Notes under the pieces: generated by a model
Databases searched by the model: none
What the model saw: the letters and a program-made list of their open reading frames with translations, nothing else
What the model was told of the DNA's origin: nothing
Assembly: GCA_021613375.1 (NCBI GenBank)
Contig: CM038715.1
Span: 456,501 to 520,500 of the forward strand
DNA from: Megaleporinus macrocephalus
Lineage: Eukaryota > Chordata > Actinopteri > Characiformes > Anostomidae
Direction of reading: 5' to 3'
Length of the DNA stretch: 64,000 nucleotides
Translations under genes and position numbers: made by a program
Shown here: piece after piece, positions 60,090 to 64,000 of the stretch
Layout: each line of letters starts with the position of its first letter
Numbering within the stretch: the stretch's first letter is position 1

Positions 60090-61458
60090 TATGCAGTGCA
60101 TTTGGAAAGTATTCATAGCACTTCACATAAGTACATAAGTATCACAGCCTTGTTCAAAACCTTTTTGAAGCACCTTTGGCAGCAATTACAGCCTCGAGTA
60201 TAATGCTACAAGCTTGGCACCTATTTTTGGACAGTCTCTCCCGTTCTTCTTTGAAGAACCTCTCAAGCTCCATCAGGTTGGATGGGGAGCGTCAGTGCAC
60301 AGCCATTTTCAGATCTCTCCACAGATGTTCAATCAGGATCAAGTCTGGGCACTGACTGGGCCACTGAAGAACATTCACAGAGTCGTCGCAAAGACACTCC
60401 TTTGTTATCTTGGCTGTGTGCTTAGGGTTGTTGTCCTGTTGGAAGATGAAGCTTGGACCCCAGTCTGAGGTCCAGAGTGCTCTGGAGCAGGTTTTCTTTA
60501 AGGACGTCTCTGTACATTGCTGCATTTATTTGTTCCTCAACACTGACTAGTCTCCCAGTTCCTGCTGCTAAAAAAAAACAACCGCACAGCATGATGCTGC
60601 CACCACCATGCTTCACTGTAAGGATGGTATTGGCCAGGTGATGTGTGGTGCCTGGTTTCCTCCAGACATGGTGCTTGCCATTCAGGCCAAAGAGTTAAAT
60701 CGCTGAAATTTGGTTTCTCATGATCTGAGAGTCCTTCAGGTGCCTTTTGGCAAACTCCGAGCATGCTGTCTTCTGCCTTTTACTGAGGAGTGCCTTCCGT
60801 CTGGCCACCCTACCATACAGGCCTGATTGGAAGAGTGCTGCAGAAATGGTTGTCCTTCTGGAAGGATCTCCTCTCTCCACAGAGCAGCACTGAAGCACTG
60901 TCAAAGTGAACCTTGGGTTGCTGGTCACCTCCCTGACTAAGGCCCTTCTACCCCAATCAATCAGATTGGCTGGGTGGCCAGCTCTAGGAAGAGTCCCGTT
61001 GGTTCTAAACTTCTTCCATTTACGAATGATGGAGGTTATTGTGCTCATTGGGACCTTCAATGCTGCAGACATTTTACTCTTCAGATCTGTGCCTCCATAC
61101 AATCCTGTCTCGAGGTCTACAGACAATTCCTTGAACTTCATGGCTTGGTTTGTGCTCTTACATGTCTTGTCGACTATGGTACCTTATATAGACAGGTGTG
61201 AGCCTTTCCAAGTCAAGTCCAATCAACTGGATTTATTAAAGATGGACTCCTTAAGTTGTTGGCAAAGGCTGTGATACTTATGCACATGTGATGTTTTTGT
61301 TTTTAATTTAAATAAATTTGAAAAAAAGCAACTTTTTCACTATATTATGGGATGTTGTCTGTAAAATGTTAAGAAAATGATTTGAAACCATTGTGGAATA
61401 AGGCTGTAACAACAAAATGTGGCAAAATGAAGTGCTGTGAATACTTTGAAGGTCTTGT
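60090..61458 (-). pseudogene. Decayed Tc1 transposase element 2
   Basis: Both termini are recognisable: TGCAGTGCATTTGGAAAGTA at the left and, inverted, GAAGTGCTGTGAATACTTTG at the right. The transposase runs on - from 61141 (MKFKELSVDL). The N-terminal DNA-binding part (AALKVPMSTITSIIRKWKKF, RRALVREVTSNPRFTLTVLQ) is open to about 60700. Frameshifts then scatter the catalytic core: KHGGGSIMLCGCF near 60600, then QQDNNPKHTAKI (second Asp) and PDLILIEHLWRDLK (third acidic residue) near 60300-60430. The segment with the first catalytic Asp is damaged. Dead element, same family as the relic at 46700. Confidence 0.92.
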
Positions 61459-61924
61459 CATCTAAAAAGTAAGCCTACAGCCATTATTAATTAGCCATTC
61501 ATTAACTCTTATGGATACTCGAATATCAGAATTAGTCAGAATGCATATCCTTACATAATGGCTATTGTTACTGTAAATAAACTAAATGAAGAGTCAGCTC
61601 TGGGTTTTACAACAATGCTGTATTACTCGTAAATATTTGAGAATTAATACAAATAATGCTGCAAACTAACTTCAAAACAACCATGAGGTCCATTGATAAA
61701 ATAATCTACACACATGCTTACACACACTTCTTCACTCATGCCCCAACACACACACTCACACAGTCTCTAATAGGATTAACAGGGACATACTGGGGACTGT
61801 CAGATCAGCTGTAAAGCCCTGAGCCTCTATAGAAGGGTTGTGGGCTCAGAGCTGGAAGGGCCTGAGTAGAAAATCTGAGCTGAAATGAGGATCTGTTGAC
61901 GTTTTGTGTGTATGTGAGTGTGTA

Positions 61925-61962
<38 letters not shown>

Positions 61963-63319
61963 GGGGGAAGGCAAAGAGGCAGAATAAGCACTCTGCCATG
62001 TCATGGTGTCAGCATCCTGCATCCTGCGCAGAATGAGCCTCCGCGGTAAGCTTCTGCCTCAGTACTGCTGAACTGGAGAAGATGAGTGCAAAACACAGTG
62101 ATCAGACTCCTCGACTTTTTCTCCCCGTGTGCCCTTCCACCGTGCCCTTTTGTCTCTTTTGTTGAAACTATGGCTATTACTACTGATTAACACTCAGATA
62201 AGCACCTACCACTAATTGAGATGATTAATCAAGTTTTTAAAAATAGCAGATTTAAGTGGAGATTATTAAGAATAGCTTGAAACAGGTCAGCTGGGCTGGA
62301 AAAAGTTGTGGACAAGACTTGATTTTGGATGTTAGGATTTGATTAGATTAGAAAAAAAGCATATTTACTTTGACTGTCTAATCTTTTCAAGTTCAAGTTT
62401 CAAGTTTCAAATTTACTTTGGCTGTCTAATCTTTTGGATATGGCAGTCGCTTTAGTTAGAGAAGTGAAACATGTATTGTTGATTTTCTTTTTTTGATATC
62501 ATTTGATGTCAACACAACAGCTGCTCTTTACGTCCTGTGAAAGTTTTATAATAAATAGATACACAGAAATGCTCCAAAATCTCTTTGAATAAAACTTTAC
62601 GTTAACTACGTTAAAAATGTTAGTTTTTTTAGGTTGAGGAATAGGGATAGATTCTTTCACACTTAACTTTGTGTTCAGTTAGATATTTAGTTAAATGTTA
62701 AACCATCTACATAAAGTGTTTCCATAAATTGAATTCACTTCACTACGTAATTAAGATGTAAATACAAAAGTATGGAAAAATACAGTAATGTTTCTGTACT
62801 GCTGTGACTTCCATGATTAAGCTTACTGAAAAAAAAATCCTACTTTTTGATATACCACCCGCAGGTTTGTAAGTATTGATATTACTTTAAGAATCTTGTG
62901 ACAATAGCGCCCATCTGTGACTCACATTCCACTGTCCTGAACCCTGTGTGGAATCTTTTGGGCCACATCACCTGTACTCCACTGTTACCATCTGGAAGTG
63001 GCTCCCTAGACCCAACCTTGACCCAGTTTTACTTAGGCTGGCCACCTGGTTGTTCACCAAGCCCACAGACATTGATTTCCAATAATTTTGTATTTGTACT
63101 AATAAACAGTAGAAATGAAATTTATTAAGATTTAATTTTAAGAAGTTGTTGCTGTGTTTGTGGCCTTTATTTAATACCAGCTATTTGTCATTTCTTGATA
63201 TAATACTGGTGGGAATACACTCACATTTCCACCAGTAAAGTTTTTATTACTCCTATATTTTTGGCCACAATATCAAAATGTTGACTTAGTATCTTGAAAT
63301 TATGACCTCTTAACTATGT
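61459..63319. other. Intron with (GA)n and a short duplicated block
   Basis: (GA)n at 61925-61962. TAGGGATAGATTCTTT..ACTTTGTGTTCAGTT at about 62645 recurs at 63346. CAAGTTTCAAGTTTCAAATT at 62396 is a scrap of repeat H. No gene. Confidence 0.5.
61925..61962. repeat. (GA)n microsatellite
   Basis: GA run with one GAAAGA interruption. Confidence 0.95.
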
Positions 63320-63533
63320 TAGGGTTTAAGGGTTAGGTTTAGGAGTAGGGATAGATTCTTTTACACCTAACTTTGTGTTCAGTTGCGTTGAATAGATATT
63401 TAGTTGAATGTTAAAGAGCAGAACATCTGCAAAGTATCTACAGTGAACATTGAAAGTAAATAATGATGTCGCCCTCTCCTGTAAAGTTGCTAGTTTGAAC
63501 ATACTCATTTCACTTTGTACAGCGACGGTACAC
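63320..63533 (+). mobile_element. Diverged family C MITE
   Basis: The right part CTCTCCTGTAAAGTTGC..TTTGTACAGCGACGGTACA parallels 38125-38182. Its left part is shared with 62640-62730. Confidence 0.45.
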
Positions 63534-63900
63534 CATTGTATTTCTTTAATCTACAACAGCTCACCCAACTTTTTCTACCTTAAAACATTATCTTATAAAC
63601 AGGTGAACATTTCCCCTGTGATAGTGAACATGGTGAACCTTTAACAACTTATTTAAGATACACAATCGCATCTTAAGACCATTACTGTACCTTGGAGAGT
63701 GCGTTTATATTGCTTGCACCAGTTTGATGAGCGAGAATGCTCCTTTAATTCTGAGGTTAATCAGGTAATCGCAACAGCACAAGTCTCAACAAAGACATGA
63801 GCCTCTTGTTTGTTAGTTATAATGACTGTCTCCTCGTAACTGATGATGAATTTAAGAACTGATCTGGAATTCATCGTGTGTTTCCATGTTGTGTCTGTAG

Positions 63901-64000
63901 GGGGCACTCTCTCTCGTCAGGCCTCACTGCCCAACCAAAGACTTCACACCTTGGCCAGAGTCCCTCCCCCCCGCAGCCCTCATCCTGCCCCCCACACAGA
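63901..64000 (+). CDS. caskin2: Caskin exon: start of proline-rich linker (cut by window end)
   Basis: The acceptor GTGTCTGTAG is followed by two bases that complete an Arg codon in phase with 58829. The frame then reads GTLSRQASLPNQRLHTLARV and PPPRSPHPAPHT to the window edge. The region is proline- and arginine-rich as expected between SH3 and SAM domains. RQAS is a possible basophilic-kinase site (inference). The exon continues beyond base 64000. Confidence 0.8.

Noticed and set aside
60906..61274. 122-codon + strand frame and neighbours at 60214 and 60974
   Set aside because: Antisense shadows of the decayed Tc1 transposase on the - strand.

Overview
The window looks like nuclear DNA from a teleost fish, possibly an ostariophysan such as a characin or catfish. 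The evidence is short vertebrate-type exons with GT-AG introns of 1.2 to 18 kb, many AT/GT/CT microsatellites, decayed Tc1 transposases, hAT-like and other non-autonomous DNA transposons, LINE fragments and an interstitial (CCCTAA)n tract. Nothing bacterial or viral is visible.

There is one confident host gene, on the + strand: a Caskin (CASK-interacting ankyrin/SH3/SAM scaffold), most likely caskin2. Ten exons were placed by protein similarity, splice signals and strict phase continuity: 13994-14045, 32241-32338, 34458-34603, 36244-36339, 39086-39198, 48587-48695, 49932-50040, 53657-53751, 58718-58829 and 63901-64000 (cut by the window edge). Together they encode about 343 residues: six ankyrin repeats plus a capping helix, then an SH3 domain and the start of the proline-rich linker. 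The original first coding exon(s) were not found and probably lie upstream. The CASK-binding linker, the two SAM domains and the C-terminus lie downstream. A possible alternative first coding exon at 10154-10184 matches the phase of the 13994 acceptor, but is unproven.

Layout: 1-13.5 kb is non-coding (a SINE-like repeat twice, a 33-bp minisatellite, a LINE reverse-transcriptase relic, Tc1-derived MITEs, an inverted pair of 20-bp minisatellite arrays, and the telomere-like tract just before the first placed exon). The 14-32 kb intron holds a complete hAT-like element with a perfect 8-bp target duplication nested in an older repeat, a TIR-bounded element carrying a three-exon gene fragment, a MITE swollen by a ~44-bp minisatellite of about 43 units, and a 781-bp tandem duplication. 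From 32 to 64 kb the remaining exons are spread among further MITEs, a second copy of the gene-fragment element, three decayed Tc1 transposases, a 20-bp minisatellite (about 50 units) and a 102-bp/27-bp minisatellite block flanked by a direct repeat.

The most unusual points are the duplicated gene-fragment element (18.6-19.6 and 42.5-43.8 kb), whose two copies differ mainly in minisatellite number; a Caskin acceptor whose polypyrimidine tract is a (TG)22 microsatellite; and several cases of transposon termini or interiors expanded into minisatellites. Long open frames in the repeat arrays are artefacts of repeat periodicity, not genes.
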